Assembly (NCBI GenBank): GCA_013298025.1
Contig: JAAFJE010000010.1
Span: 124,001-188,000 of the forward strand
Direction: 5' to 3'
Source of the DNA: Cytophagales bacterium
Lineage (GTDB): Bacteria; Bacteroidota; Bacteroidia; Cytophagales; Spirosomataceae
DNA length: 64,000 bases
Shown here: positions 53,719 to 62,315 of the stretch, in pieces
Layout: each line of letters opens with the position of its first letter
Position numbering within the stretch: position 1 is the first letter of the stretch
Translations under genes and position numbers: made by a program
Notes under the pieces: model-generated
What the model saw: the letters and a program-made list of their open reading frames with translations, nothing else
Databases searched by the model: none
Told to the model about the DNA's origin: nothing

Positions 53719-54153
53719 TTATCTCCGCTTACGACGCACCGATTTTTTTACGATACGAGCAGAAGAGCGTGTTTTATACGATTTTTCTAAATCATTGATG
53801 CGTGCCTTAGCACGTTCAGCACTTTCGGCGTTGGCTTTCTCTAAGGTTTCTACACTAGCCGTAAGTTGGTTATAATCAGTCAACAAGCGATTATAACGCT
53901 CAGTAAGGCTTTCGAGGGTTTCTTTACCATCTTCTTGGCACTTCACGTAGTCGTCGGCTTTTTTCTTAAATTGGCTCTCTAAACTAAAGCGGAAACTGCT
54001 CAGTTCTACGTTTTCTTCTCTTTCTTTTTTCAACGTATTTTCAAGCTGATTGATTTGTTGGCGCATCGCAACCAATTGCTTCGACTCTGTACATTGGGTA
54101 AGAGCCACGATAACAGCAGCAGCAGAGAGGTATTTTTGTACGGGGTTCATCAT
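53719..54153 (-). CDS. Small coiled-coil lipoprotein
   Basis: 144 residues from ATG 54153; a longer frame to 54249 has no sense as a signal. The N-terminus is a lipoprotein signal with lipobox ALTQC. Then about 100 residues of continuous coiled coil (RQQINQLENTLKKEREEN ... LTASVETLEKANAESAERA) and a very basic tail (KKSVRRKRR). It probably sits on a membrane facing the periplasm as a spacer or peptidoglycan-contacting rod. Family not recognised. Confidence 0.65.
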   Translation of the reverse strand: MMNPVQKYLSAAAVIVALTQCTESKQLVAMRQQINQLENTLKKEREENVELSSFRFSLESQFKKKADDYVKCQEDGKETLESLTERYNRLLTDYNQLTASVETLEKANAESAERAKARINDLEKSYKTRSSARIVKKSVRRKRR

Positions 54154-54458
54154 GAGCTTATGGGTCTTTTGTTGTGTATCTAAATATGCTTCCGAGGTAA
54201 GGATTATGTGCCTATATGCTACCTGTAGTAGCAAATTGATACACAGCATCGTATTTTAACCTAGCAAATTTAGTATAGTTTTTACTTAAAATATTCTATT
54301 CTATAGAAAATAGTTTAAATTTAATACAAAATAATGCTATGCTTATACGCTTTCGGAGCAATTTCTGTACGAAATATACAGATTTTCAGGTAATTCCAAA
54401 AATTTATTCGACAAATATTTTATTTACTACACCAAAATGCTCCTATCTCAACCAATCT
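54154..54458. other. Spacer between nhaD and the coiled-coil lipoprotein, nothing clear
   Basis: 305 bases of AT-rich sequence between two minus-strand genes; I see no gene, RNA or strong inverted repeat. Confidence 0.5.
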
Positions 54459-55721
54459 TTAAAAAAGTAGCAAATAGCAAACCGCTCCTGCTACATACCC
54501 CAATGCCGCCAAGAAAGAGATGCGTTTGAAGTACCAGCCAAAGTCTATGCGTTCCATGCCCATGACCGCTACGCCTGCCGCCGAGCCTATGATGAGCATA
54601 CTGCCTCCTGTACCAGCACAATACGCTAGGAATGTCCATAAAGGGGCATCGGTCGGATACTGTTGTAAATCGTACATTCCCATGCTTGCCGCTACCAAGG
54701 GTACGTTGTCTATGATGGCAGAGGCTACGCCGATGGTCATCACAATTACCGACTGATTACCTAGCCATTGTTGCATCACTTGGGCAAAATCTTGCAACAG
54801 ATGGGTACTTTCTAAAGCCCCTATGGCTATCAGAATCCCTAAGAAAAATAAAATACTAGGAGCGTCTATTTTTTGTAAAGCATGAATCGCCGAGTATTTC
54901 GACTTTACAGCTTCGTCTTTGTCGTGGTGCAACAATTCCGAAACTACCCACACGATACCCAAGCCCAAGAGCATTCCCATATAGGGCGGCAAGTGTGTGA
55001 TGGTTTTAAAAACAGGTACAAAAAGCAACACGCCCACACCTACGCCAAACATAACATTACGAGCTTTGTCGGAGGTAGCATCCGTTTCTTTTATCCGATT
55101 GGGCAATAACTGTGTGGTGCTTTTAAAGGTCAATTGTAAATAAAGCAACGGCACAACCAACGACACAATACTGGGCAATAATACCGTTTTGATTACGCCC
55201 CAAGCCGATACTTGTGTGCCAATCCACAGCATAGTGGTCGTAACATCGCCCAAAGGCGACCAAGCACCGCCTGCATTTGCGGCAATGATAACCAAACCTA
55301 CCATGATTTTACGGGTTTCGCCTGCGGGCAAAAGTTTTCTGAGCAAAGAAGTCATCACAATAGCCGTGGTGAGGTTGTCGAGTAAAGCCGACATAAAGAA
55401 AGTTAGCAGGGCTATTAGCCACATCAACGACTTGATTTGCTGGGTTTTGATGCGTTTCGTAATCAGTTGAAAACCATCATGGGCATCTATCAACTCGACG
55501 ATAGTCATGGCCGATAATAAGAAAAAAACGATTTCGGCAATGCTCGACAAATGGTGTGCAAGGGCTTCGCTCACTTCGTGCGTTTCGGCATAACAGGCAT
55601 ATACTGTCCAGCATAATACACCGCCCAACAAAGCTGTAGCTGTTTTATTGAGATGAATGGCGTGTTCGAGTGTAATAGCCGTGTAGGCTACAACAAAAAT
55701 GAGTAATATAAGCGTGGTCAT
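54459..55721 (-). CDS. nhaD: Na+/H+ antiporter, NhaD family
   Basis: 420 residues with about 11-12 membrane segments and no signal peptide. Family motifs: ALLDNLTTAIVMTSLLRKLL (the Asp-Asn pair of the ion path), GGAWSPLGDVTTTMLWIG, SAIIDNVPLVAASMG, and TGGSMLIIGSAAGVAVMGM. Exports Na+ or Li+ in exchange for protons in the cytoplasmic membrane. Isolated gene. Confidence 0.9.
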   Translation of the reverse strand: MTTLILLIFVVAYTAITLEHAIHLNKTATALLGGVLCWTVYACYAETHEVSEALAHHLSSIAEIVFFLLSAMTIVELIDAHDGFQLITKRIKTQQIKSLMWLIALLTFFMSALLDNLTTAIVMTSLLRKLLPAGETRKIMVGLVIIAANAGGAWSPLGDVTTTMLWIGTQVSAWGVIKTVLLPSIVSLVVPLLYLQLTFKSTTQLLPNRIKETDATSDKARNVMFGVGVGVLLFVPVFKTITHLPPYMGMLLGLGIVWVVSELLHHDKDEAVKSKYSAIHALQKIDAPSILFFLGILIAIGALESTHLLQDFAQVMQQWLGNQSVIVMTIGVASAIIDNVPLVAASMGMYDLQQYPTDAPLWTFLAYCAGTGGSMLIIGSAAGVAVMGMERIDFGWYFKRISFLAALGYVAGAVCYLLLF

Positions 55722-55902
55722 ACAAGTATCGTTCGTTTATGGGCATACAGCCTAAGAAAAAAGAATGCCCACAAAAATCGGCAAAGATGTTAAAGAAGCG
55801 ATTAAGCTAAGATTAGAAATAACTTATAAATGAGGGGGAATAGTAAAGATGGAATGTTGTGGACACACCTATTGGCACCCACTTAAAAAATCACAAAAAA
55901 CA

Positions 55903-56096
55903 TTACAAATAGTTACAAATATATTATTTTACAAAAATTTGTCAACCAAATTTGTAAACTTTTACATTTAGCTATATTTTCACAAAATATGTATTTTTTT
56001 AGATTTAAACTCAGTATTACATAATATCACAGTTACAGTCTTGAGTAAATAAATAGTCTTATTATTTCATATTTGTAAACTAAAATATTACTTTTG
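55903..56096 (+). promoter_or_regulatory. Cluster of TTACAAAT / ATTTGTAA half-sites before the HTH-ImmA gene
   Basis: TTACAAAT at 55903-55910 and 55913-55920; the inverse ATTTGTAA at 55950-55957 and 56071-56078; and ACAAAAATTTGT palindrome at 55931-55942. A -7-like TACTTTTG lies at 56089-56096, 26 bases before the ATG. The spacing suggests operators for autoregulation by the HTH protein. The remainder of 55722-56121 is AT-rich with no gene. Confidence 0.5.
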
Positions 56097-56121
56097 TATC
56101 ATCAATAAAACATCCCTAAAA

Positions 56122-57180
56122 ATGAAAGAGATATTTGCAGAACGGTTTAAGTCAGCTCGTTTAATGAAAGGTTTTTCATTACAGGACTTGGCTGACGCTT
56201 TGGATAATCAATTATCTCGTCAGGCATTGCATCGTTACGAGAAAGGGGAAGTAATGCCCGATAATAACAAAATTAACTTATTGAGTAAGGTATTAAATGT
56301 AAAGCCCGATTACTTTTTCAGAAGTACCAAAGTGGAGTTAAGCGAAATTGAATATCGTAAATTGAGTAAAATGCCACAAAAAGAGGCTGCTATCATCAAG
56401 GAAAAAACCAAAGAGTATCTTTCACGCTATTTAGAGCTAGAAGAAATTTTAGGATTGGATGTTGAATTTGAAAATCCACTCAAAAACATTGGCATTGTTA
56501 CTTCTTACAAACAAGTAAATCAAGCCGCAAATCAATTAAGAGAATATTGGAGCTTAGGCAACGGAGCAATTTTTAATGTTGTTGAACTTTTAGAAGATAA
56601 AAATATTAAGGTTGTAAAGTTAGATGTTGATGAAGATTTTGACGGTTTGCAAACTTTTGTAAACGACACTATTCCTGTGGTTGCATATAACATCAAGAAA
56701 ACCAATAAACCCGACCGAATTAGGCTTACGCTTTTACACGAATTAGCACACTTGCTTTTGACTTTTGGCGATATTACTTCAAAGCAAAAAGAAACTTTAT
56801 GCTTTCAGTTTGCAGGTGCTATGTTATTGCCCGAAAAAACTTTGAAAGCAGAGTTGGGCGATTATAGAAATAAGCTTTCAATAAATGAGTTAGGTAATAT
56901 CAAAAAACAATATGGTATCTCTATGCAAGCTATTGTTATGAGAGCCAAAGACTGTGGTATTATCAACGAGCACTATACCAAACAATTCTTCTTCCTAATT
57001 AAGCAAATGAATTGGAAAATAGATGAGCCTGTTGAATACAGTGGTGCAGAAGAATCAAACCGTTTTGAGCAACTGCTATTCAGGGCATTAATTGAAGACC
57101 AAATTTCAATGTCTAAAGCAGCTTCATTGAACAATCAAACGTTGGCTGATTTTAGAAAGGAACATCAAATGGCATTTTAA
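56122..57180 (+). CDS. HTH (XRE) - ImmA/IrrE metallopeptidase-type regulator
   Basis: 352 residues. Residues 5-65 are an XRE helix-turn-helix (FSLQDLADALDNQLSRQALH). Residues about 180-300 are an ImmA/IrrE (COG2856) Zn-peptidase domain with HELAHLLL (HExxH) and the following FAGAMLLPEK. Such proteins act as regulators that can cut repressors, or as antitoxins of adjacent PIN or other toxins. It is followed 24 bases later by a PIN protein, suggesting a toxin-antitoxin-like pair. Zn ligands look complete. Confidence 0.88.
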   Translation: MKEIFAERFKSARLMKGFSLQDLADALDNQLSRQALHRYEKGEVMPDNNKINLLSKVLNVKPDYFFRSTKVELSEIEYRKLSKMPQKEAAIIKEKTKEYLSRYLELEEILGLDVEFENPLKNIGIVTSYKQVNQAANQLREYWSLGNGAIFNVVELLEDKNIKVVKLDVDEDFDGLQTFVNDTIPVVAYNIKKTNKPDRIRLTLLHELAHLLLTFGDITSKQKETLCFQFAGAMLLPEKTLKAELGDYRNKLSINELGNIKKQYGISMQAIVMRAKDCGIINEHYTKQFFFLIKQMNWKIDEPVEYSGAEESNRFEQLLFRALIEDQISMSKAASLNNQTLADFRKEHQMAF

Positions 57181-57204
57181 TTTCATCATTCCTTGTGCTA
57201 CCCT

Positions 57205-57717
57205 ATGAAAGTAAAAATTGCCGTTACAGATGCCAATATCTTTATTGATTTGTACGATTTAGGATTGACAAAACCTTTCTTCAATCTTGATTTAGAAATA
57301 CATACAACTTCCGCAGTTCTATTTGAATTGTATCCGGAACAGCAGGAAATTCTTCAGGCCTATCAGTCGGTTGGTCGGCTTGAAATTCATAATCTACAAG
57401 AACAAGACTTCATTGAAATTTACAACGAGCATTATCCCAAATCTTTATCAGAAGCTGACAAATCTGTTTTACACGTTGCTAATAAAATCAATGCTTGCGT
57501 ATTGAGTAGTGATAAAACCCTTCGGAACTGTGCCAAAAACAAAGCTATTGAGTACCACGGTATGATTTGGATTTTTGATAAATTCGTTGAAATGGCAAGT
57601 TTAACCCCAAAAGAAGCAAAGGCAAAATTAAACCAACTTATAGCTTCTAATTTTCTTTTTCGCAACAATCAAAAACTGATTGAAGAAATTGAAAAACGAT
57701 TAAAAATTTGGAAATAG
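57205..57717 (+). CDS. PIN-domain protein, probable RNase partner of the ImmA/IrrE gene
   Basis: 170 residues from ATG 57205; four codons open from a TTG upstream are ignored. The PIN fold has the acidic residues: VTDANIFIDLYDLG (Asp), SAVLFELYPE (Glu), LSEADKSVLHVA (Asp) and CVLSSDKTLRN (Asp). Small Mg-dependent RNase, commonly the toxin of HTH-ImmA pairs. Its stop is directly followed, in the same frame, by a relic of a DUF1016 nuclease. Confidence 0.85.
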   Translation: MKVKIAVTDANIFIDLYDLGLTKPFFNLDLEIHTTSAVLFELYPEQQEILQAYQSVGRLEIHNLQEQDFIEIYNEHYPKSLSEADKSVLHVANKINACVLSSDKTLRNCAKNKAIEYHGMIWIFDKFVEMASLTPKEAKAKLNQLIASNFLFRNNQKLIEEIEKRLKIWK

Positions 57718-57720
57718 ACC

Positions 57721-57912
57721 CTCTCCAAAAACGTGCAAGCGGAGTTTAATGGGGTAAAGGGTTTTTCAGAAAGAAACCTGCGACTAATGCGTTTTGTGTA
57801 TGAAGAAATTGCAGAAAATCTAATTTGGCAACAAGCTGTTGCCAAATTGCATTGGGGCATATCCCGTAGGAAATCATTAACCTCAAAAAAATACAAGCTG
57901 CGAAAGCGGTAA
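57721..57912 (+). pseudogene. DUF1016 N-terminal domain relic
   Basis: 63 codons without a start, beginning one codon after the PIN stop: LSKNVQAEFNGVKGFSERNL, then RLMRFVYEEIAENL and WQQAVAKLHWG, after which sequence diverges (ISRRKSLTSKK) and stops at 57912. The pattern is that of the DUF1016 N-terminal domain (LSxDLQxEFPGxKGFSxxNL ... LPWGH). The 5' part and the nuclease domain are lost. An intact DUF1016 gene follows, 34 bases on. Confidence 0.7.
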
Positions 57913-57946
57913 AATGGCAAGCGACTAACAAAAAGAAACGGAAAGA

Positions 57947-59086
57947 ATGAATACACTAGATGCTGCACATAGCTCAATAGAAACGCATTTCGAGCAAGTT
58001 CATGCCATTATTCACCTACACCGCTCACGTGCGTTGAAGGTAGTCAATAATGAAAGTTTGCTTATTTGTTGGAACGTAGGGCAGTATGTATCTCAAAAAC
58101 TAAGACAAAGCCAATGGGGAGGTAAAGTAGTTACGCAACTTTCTGAGTATTTACGTACCCAAGACCCAAGCCTAAAAGGATATAGCAGACGTAACATTTA
58201 CAATATGGTTTCTTTTTTTGAAACCTATTCTTCACCTCAATTTGTAGCATTGCTGCATACTTTTCATGCACAAAATGAATTTGTGCAATTTCAAACTGCA
58301 CAAATAGAAAACACAGATAATGAACTCCTTAAGCTTATGCAGGTTGACGATGAGCAATCGCAGGAGATAGAAAAACTTCCCAAAATACTTAGTTTGATTA
58401 ATTGGACAAACCACGTAGAAATACTTTCTTCTTGTAAGTTTCTCGAAGAGAAGTTGTTCTATATTTTATACGCCTCTAAAGAACGTTTTGAAGTAAAAGA
58501 GTTGAAGCGAGCCATCAAAACAAATGCCTACGCTCATATTCTAAAAACAGAAAACAATCAGTCGAAAGGCATGGAAACAGCCTATCCACAATCAAATTAT
58601 TTGTTTAAAGATGTGGCTTATCTCGACTTTTTAGGCTTACCACAGAAACACAGCGAGAAGCGTTTGCAAAATGATATTCTGGCAAACATGAAAGATTTTA
58701 TCCTAGAATTGGGGAAAGACTTTCTTTTTATTGGTCAAGAATATCCGCTACAAGTCGGAGGAAAAACCTTTAAAATTGATTTGCTTTTTTTCCACAGAGC
58801 CTTACAATGTTTGGTGGCAGTAGAACTAAAAACAACGGAGTTTGAACCTGCCTTTATGGGGCAGTTAGAGTTTTATTTAGAGGCATTAGACAACGATGTA
58901 AAACGAAGTAACGAAAACCCTTCTATCGGAATATTACTCTGCAAAGAAACAAATCGGGAAATCGTTCGCTACGCACTTAACAGAAGTTTAAGCCCAACCA
59001 TGATAGCAAAATACGAGCGAGAGCTGATACCTAAAGAGGTATTACAAAAATCATTACACGAGTTTCTACATTTTATCAAAGAATAA
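57947..59086 (+). CDS. DUF1016 (YhcG-type) PD-(D/E)xK nuclease
   Basis: 379 residues. The DUF1016 N-terminal domain (about 10-190) has LLICWNVGQYVSQKLRQS, WGGKVVTQLSEYLRTQDPSL and GYSRRNIYNMVSFFETY. The C-terminal nuclease (about 205-370) shows YLDFLGLPQKHSEKRL, FKIDLLFFHRALQCLVAVELKT, i.e. Asp then Glu-x-Lys of PD-(D/E)xK, and GILLCKETNREIV. Found in restriction loci and defence islands; the natural target is unclear. AT-rich like the ImmA/PIN pair upstream. Confidence 0.9.
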   Translation: MNTLDAAHSSIETHFEQVHAIIHLHRSRALKVVNNESLLICWNVGQYVSQKLRQSQWGGKVVTQLSEYLRTQDPSLKGYSRRNIYNMVSFFETYSSPQFVALLHTFHAQNEFVQFQTAQIENTDNELLKLMQVDDEQSQEIEKLPKILSLINWTNHVEILSSCKFLEEKLFYILYASKERFEVKELKRAIKTNAYAHILKTENNQSKGMETAYPQSNYLFKDVAYLDFLGLPQKHSEKRLQNDILANMKDFILELGKDFLFIGQEYPLQVGGKTFKIDLLFFHRALQCLVAVELKTTEFEPAFMGQLEFYLEALDNDVKRSNENPSIGILLCKETNREIVRYALNRSLSPTMIAKYERELIPKEVLQKSLHEFLHFIKE

Positions 59087-59112
59087 GATGTGTAAAAGCC
59101 TATTGAAGAGAA

Positions 59113-59150
59113 AAAACGAGCTATGAAAAGCGTATTTCATAGCTCGTTTT
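59113..59150. terminator. Bidirectional terminator between the DUF1016 gene and folD
   Basis: AAAACGAGCTATGAAA (59113-59128) and TTTCATAGCTCGTTTT (59135-59150) pair perfectly around a 6-base loop, with a T-run after the stem on the plus strand and T-rich sequence on the minus strand. Confidence 0.9.
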
Positions 59151-59153
59151 TGT

Positions 59154-60035
59154 TTATTGATAAATCGCTTTTTTAGCGGATAACAAGGTATTTTTCATCA
59201 ACGAAACAATGGTCATTGGGCCTACACCTTTAGGCACAGGGGTAATAAAGGAGCATTTAGGAGCAACTTCGTCGAATTTCACATCTCCTTTGAGGGCAAA
59301 GCCTGATTTTTTCGTGATGTCTATCACACGAGTAAGACCCACGTCGATTACTACAGCTCCTTCTTTTACGTATTCGGCTGTGATAAATTCGGGGCGACCC
59401 AAGGCGGCAATCAAAATATCGGCCGAAGCACATACTGCTGCTAAGTTTTGGGTTTTCGAGTGGGTAAGCGTTACGGTGCAATTGCCCACTTTGTGATTGC
59501 GTTGCATCAAAATAGACATAGGCAAGCCTACAATTTGGCTACGACCCACCACTACGCAATGTTTGCCCGAAGTTTCGATATGGTAGCGTTCCAACAAATC
59601 TAATACGCCTTGTGGCGTTGCCGAAATATAGGCGGGCAAGCCTTTTGCCATGCGTCCGATATTGATTGGATGAAAGCCATCTACGTCTTTGCTTGGGTCG
59701 ATGGTTTCCATTACTTTATCTGGATTGATGTGGTCGGGCAAGGGCAATTGCACAATCAAACCATCCATATCGTCGTTTTGGTTGATTTTGCGTACTTCTT
59801 CTAGCAGTTCGTCTTCGGTAATGCTCGGTTCAAAACGCAACAAAGTCGATTTGAAGCCCAATTCTTCGCAAGATTTCACCTTGTTGGCAACATACGTTTC
59901 GGAAGCACCATTGTTACCTACCAAAATAGCTACCAAGTGAGGTGTTTTTTCTCCTGCGGCTTTCATAGCGGCTACCTCCGCCCCTATTTCTTTTTTGATT
60001 TCGTCTGCTACGGCTTTACCGTCTATAATTTGCAT
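59154..60035 (-). CDS. folD: Methylene-THF dehydrogenase / methenyl-THF cyclohydrolase
   Basis: 293 residues from ATG 60035 ([13 protein letters not shown]); ten codons upstream open from a TTG are rejected. FolD motifs: [20 protein letters not shown] (Tyr and Lys of the catalytic YxxxK), [29 protein letters not shown] (NADP site) and [12 protein letters not shown]. It interconverts one-carbon folates in the cytoplasm. Isolated from, and co-directional with, the mogA gene. Confidence 0.95.
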   Translation of the reverse strand: MQIIDGKAVADEIKKEIGAEVAAMKAAGEKTPHLVAILVGNNGASETYVANKVKSCEELGFKSTLLRFEPSITEDELLEEVRKINQNDDMDGLIVQLPLPDHINPDKVMETIDPSKDVDGFHPINIGRMAKGLPAYISATPQGVLDLLERYHIETSGKHCVVVGRSQIVGLPMSILMQRNHKVGNCTVTLTHSKTQNLAAVCASADILIAALGRPEFITAEYVKEGAVVIDVGLTRVIDITKKSGFALKGDVKFDEVAPKCSFITPVPKGVGPMTIVSLMKNTLLSAKKAIYQ

Positions 60036-60117
60036 GGATGATACAGTTTGATTTTTATACTGCAAAATTAGAAAATATTTGGATGCGTTCTGCTATCCAC
60101 CATCTTTTCCCGATGAT

Positions 60118-60654
60118 TTATGCGTTTTTCGGACGAAAAGCCTTCATTACGGCTTCATTGCATACCAAAAATGGTCCTTCGATGAGGTCGATACAATAGG
60201 GTACGGCTGGGAAAACGGCATCTAAACATTGCCGAATGGCCTTGGGCTTGCCGGGCAAATTGATAATCAACGATTGCCCACGAATGCCTGCGGTTTGTCG
60301 TGATAAAATGGCGGTAGGCACATATTTGAGGCTTTCGGTACGCATGAGTTCGCCAAAACCGGGAAGCATCTTTTGGCAAACGGCCTCGGTGGCTTCGGGG
60401 GTTACATCTCTTTTGGCTGGGCCCGTGCCACCTGTCGTGACGATTAAGCAGCATTGTTCTTCGTCGGCCATCCAACGAAGGGTATCGGCAATCAAGTCTT
60501 GCTCGTCGGGAATCACTTTATACACCGTTTCAAATGCCGACACGAGATATTCTTTCAATGTTTCGACCACCGCTTTGCCCGGAATGTCTTCATAAATACC
60601 CGCACTGGCACGGTCGGATACATTGATTACGCCTATTTTAATTTTTTCCATCAT
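60118..60654 (-). CDS. mogA: Molybdopterin adenylyltransferase (MogA/MoaB family)
   Basis: 178 residues (a second ATG lies at 60651). MogA/MoaB core: IGVINVSDRASAGIYEDIPG, LIVTTGGTGPAKRDVTPEAT and SLIINLPGKPKAIRQCLD. It adenylates molybdopterin so that molybdate can be inserted. The DVTPEA segment favours MogA. No other molybdenum genes are in the window. Confidence 0.88.
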   Translation of the reverse strand: MMEKIKIGVINVSDRASAGIYEDIPGKAVVETLKEYLVSAFETVYKVIPDEQDLIADTLRWMADEEQCCLIVTTGGTGPAKRDVTPEATEAVCQKMLPGFGELMRTESLKYVPTAILSRQTAGIRGQSLIINLPGKPKAIRQCLDAVFPAVPYCIDLIEGPFLVCNEAVMKAFRPKNA

Positions 60655-60792
60655 TACCTTTACTTATTTGCTTGCGAAATTAGCCAAATTTATAAAATAA
60701 TGAATAGGCTTTTGTAATTTTGACCAAGCATACAACCCATAGCTTTCCTGCGACAAGTTGTCTTTTACGAACAAAAACCAACCCTTACAACC

Positions 60793-60915
60793 ATGCTTTA
60801 TTTGCAATCGAAACTTCCTGATGGGATAGAAAAAGTCATGACGTTTGTCATTTTCGGACTTATTTTACTAGGACTTTATGTAGCCATGAAGGTTTTTAAT
60901 AAAAATAAAAAATAG
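60793..60915 (+). CDS. 40-residue single-pass membrane peptide
   Basis: ATG 60793 to TAG 60915. The first 15 residues are polar (MLYLQSKLPDGIEKV), then one hydrophobic helix (TFVIFGLILLGLYVAM), then a basic end KVFNKNKK. The composition and the separate promoter-like TAATTTTG (60715-60722) in the 138-base spacer suggest a real small protein, but there is no family match that I can name. Confidence 0.5.
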   Translation: MLYLQSKLPDGIEKVMTFVIFGLILLGLYVAMKVFNKNKK

Positions 60916-60933
60916 GTTTTTGTGCTATTTTAT

Positions 60934-60979
60934 TTGTGTAATTCCTTATTTATCAATAGTGTTACAAGGAATTACACAA
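60934..60979. terminator. Convergent hairpin, small peptide gene / TetR gene
   Basis: TTGTGTAATTCCTT (60934-60947) and AAGGAATTACACAA (60966-60979) pair perfectly over 14 bases with an 18-base loop, between convergent genes. There is no clear T-run. Confidence 0.6.
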
Positions 60980-60986
60980 AATCCGT

Positions 60987-61565
60987 TTATTGCCTTTTGA
61001 TGCCATCCCAACAAGCAAAAAACGCCTGCTCAATATCGGAACTGGTAAGCTGGAAATCGCCTGACAATTGTAATTTCACCAGCGAACCAACGCTACCCAA
61101 CAGCATCGAAATCATGATTTTAGGCGGAATGTCACGCACTGCTTGCATGAATACGGCTTTACGTAGAAAGTCGTAAATGGGCTGGTCGAGTCGCTGTAGG
61201 TCTTGTCTTGGTATAGCCTGAATAAAAGGCGAATTGGAAAACTGTTCTAAAAAATAAAACTCTTTGGGATTTTGGGTAAAGTACCTGAAATTTTGTAAGT
61301 AAAAACTTCTGATGCGTTCACGGTAATGTTTATTGGCATCGTCTTGCTTGAGCAATGTTTCGGTCGTTTTTTCCTTCAAACGCACATACAAAGCACAAAT
61401 CAAATCGTCTTTGCTTTTGAAATAATGGTAAATTGTGCCAGCGGCAACATTTGCTTGCTTGGCAACCTCAGACATCGGAGAGCTATGAAAGCCATGTTTG
61501 GAAACTAACTCAAGGGTTGCGGCAAAAATTGCTTCTTTTTTGTCAAAATCTTTTTGTGTGGCCAT
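60987..61565 (-). CDS. TetR/AcrR-family repressor
   Basis: 192 residues. The N-terminal HTH (about 10-60) shows ATLELVSKHGFHSSPMSEVA and GTIYHYFKSKDDLICALYV, typical of TetR. The ligand domain is helical with no recognisable specificity. Divergent from the small secreted gene at 61866; a palindrome at 61669 could be its operator. Confidence 0.9.
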   Translation of the reverse strand: MATQKDFDKKEAIFAATLELVSKHGFHSSPMSEVAKQANVAAGTIYHYFKSKDDLICALYVRLKEKTTETLLKQDDANKHYRERIRSFYLQNFRYFTQNPKEFYFLEQFSNSPFIQAIPRQDLQRLDQPIYDFLRKAVFMQAVRDIPPKIMISMLLGSVGSLVKLQLSGDFQLTSSDIEQAFFACWDGIKRQ

Positions 61566-61668
61566 GTCAATGTGGTTCTGTTGGGCATTGCCTCGAAAGG
61601 CAACAACTAAGTAAGTTTCTTTTCTAAAGGTTAGTATATAAAGTCTATGTCAGAGGTTAAAACAAACA

Positions 61669-61685
61669 ATAAATCATTGATTTAT
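61669..61685. promoter_or_regulatory. Palindrome ATAAATCA-T-TGATTTAT, possible TetR operator
   Basis: A perfect 8-base inverted repeat around one base, 104 bases before the TetR start and 180 bases before the divergent gene. Size fits TetR-type operators. The rest of 61566-61865 is AT-rich spacer. Confidence 0.45.
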
Positions 61686-61865
61686 AAATATTTAAAGTAA
61701 TACATTATTCAAAGTATTGGCACTAAACACAAAGGCGGCAACTTAAATAAATACAATTTTTTTATCATTCTACTGAAAAATAGGTTATTTTAGCAATATT
61801 CATTGGGGCATCGCACCAAGTGCCCTTGTTTTTTTGTTATCAACACAAGTAAACTACCGCAGATT

Positions 61866-62267
61866 ATGACTAAATACGTTACCTTCGTCGCCTTGTTTTT
61901 GTTGTTAAGTTATGGGGGATTCGGCCAAAAAATGCTTACGGGGAAAGTCCTCGATGCCGAAACAAATCTTCCTATTCAAGGGGCAACTGTTACCTTACAA
62001 GGCAGTGTAAATCGGGCTACAACAACCGACATCCAAGGAAAATTCAATCTTAGAGCCGATGCCAATGTATCAGCTATTGTTGTGACGGTAGATGAATACG
62101 TTCCCCTGAAAATCAAGCTTTTACCTAATACACAAAGCCTTACTTTGCTCATTACGCCTGCCAACGAAGATGCCAACGAAGCACGTTCGGTAGGATTTGT
62201 AGAAAAAACTTTGCCAAAATCGCTAGTAAATTCTGAAAAAACAACTATTTTTTATGGAAAAAAGTAA
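61866..62267 (+). CDS. Small secreted protein with carboxypeptidase regulatory-like domain
   Basis: 133 residues from ATG 61866; the frame open from 61803 precedes the signal peptide (TFVALFLLLSYGGFGQ). Residues 22-100 match the CarboxypepD_reg-like beta-sandwich: LTGKVLDAETNLPIQGATV and TTDIQGKFNLRADANVSA. This module is the first domain of many TonB-dependent receptors (SusC); here it stands alone without plug or barrel, followed by a short C-terminal tail. Its role is unknown. Confidence 0.75.
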   Translation: MTKYVTFVALFLLLSYGGFGQKMLTGKVLDAETNLPIQGATVTLQGSVNRATTTDIQGKFNLRADANVSAIVVTVDEYVPLKIKLLPNTQSLTLLITPANEDANEARSVGFVEKTLPKSLVNSEKTTIFYGKK

Positions 62268-62315
62268 ATAAATAGCATACTAGCCTTGCTTTCGGAATAG
62301 AAATATTGTAAAAAC

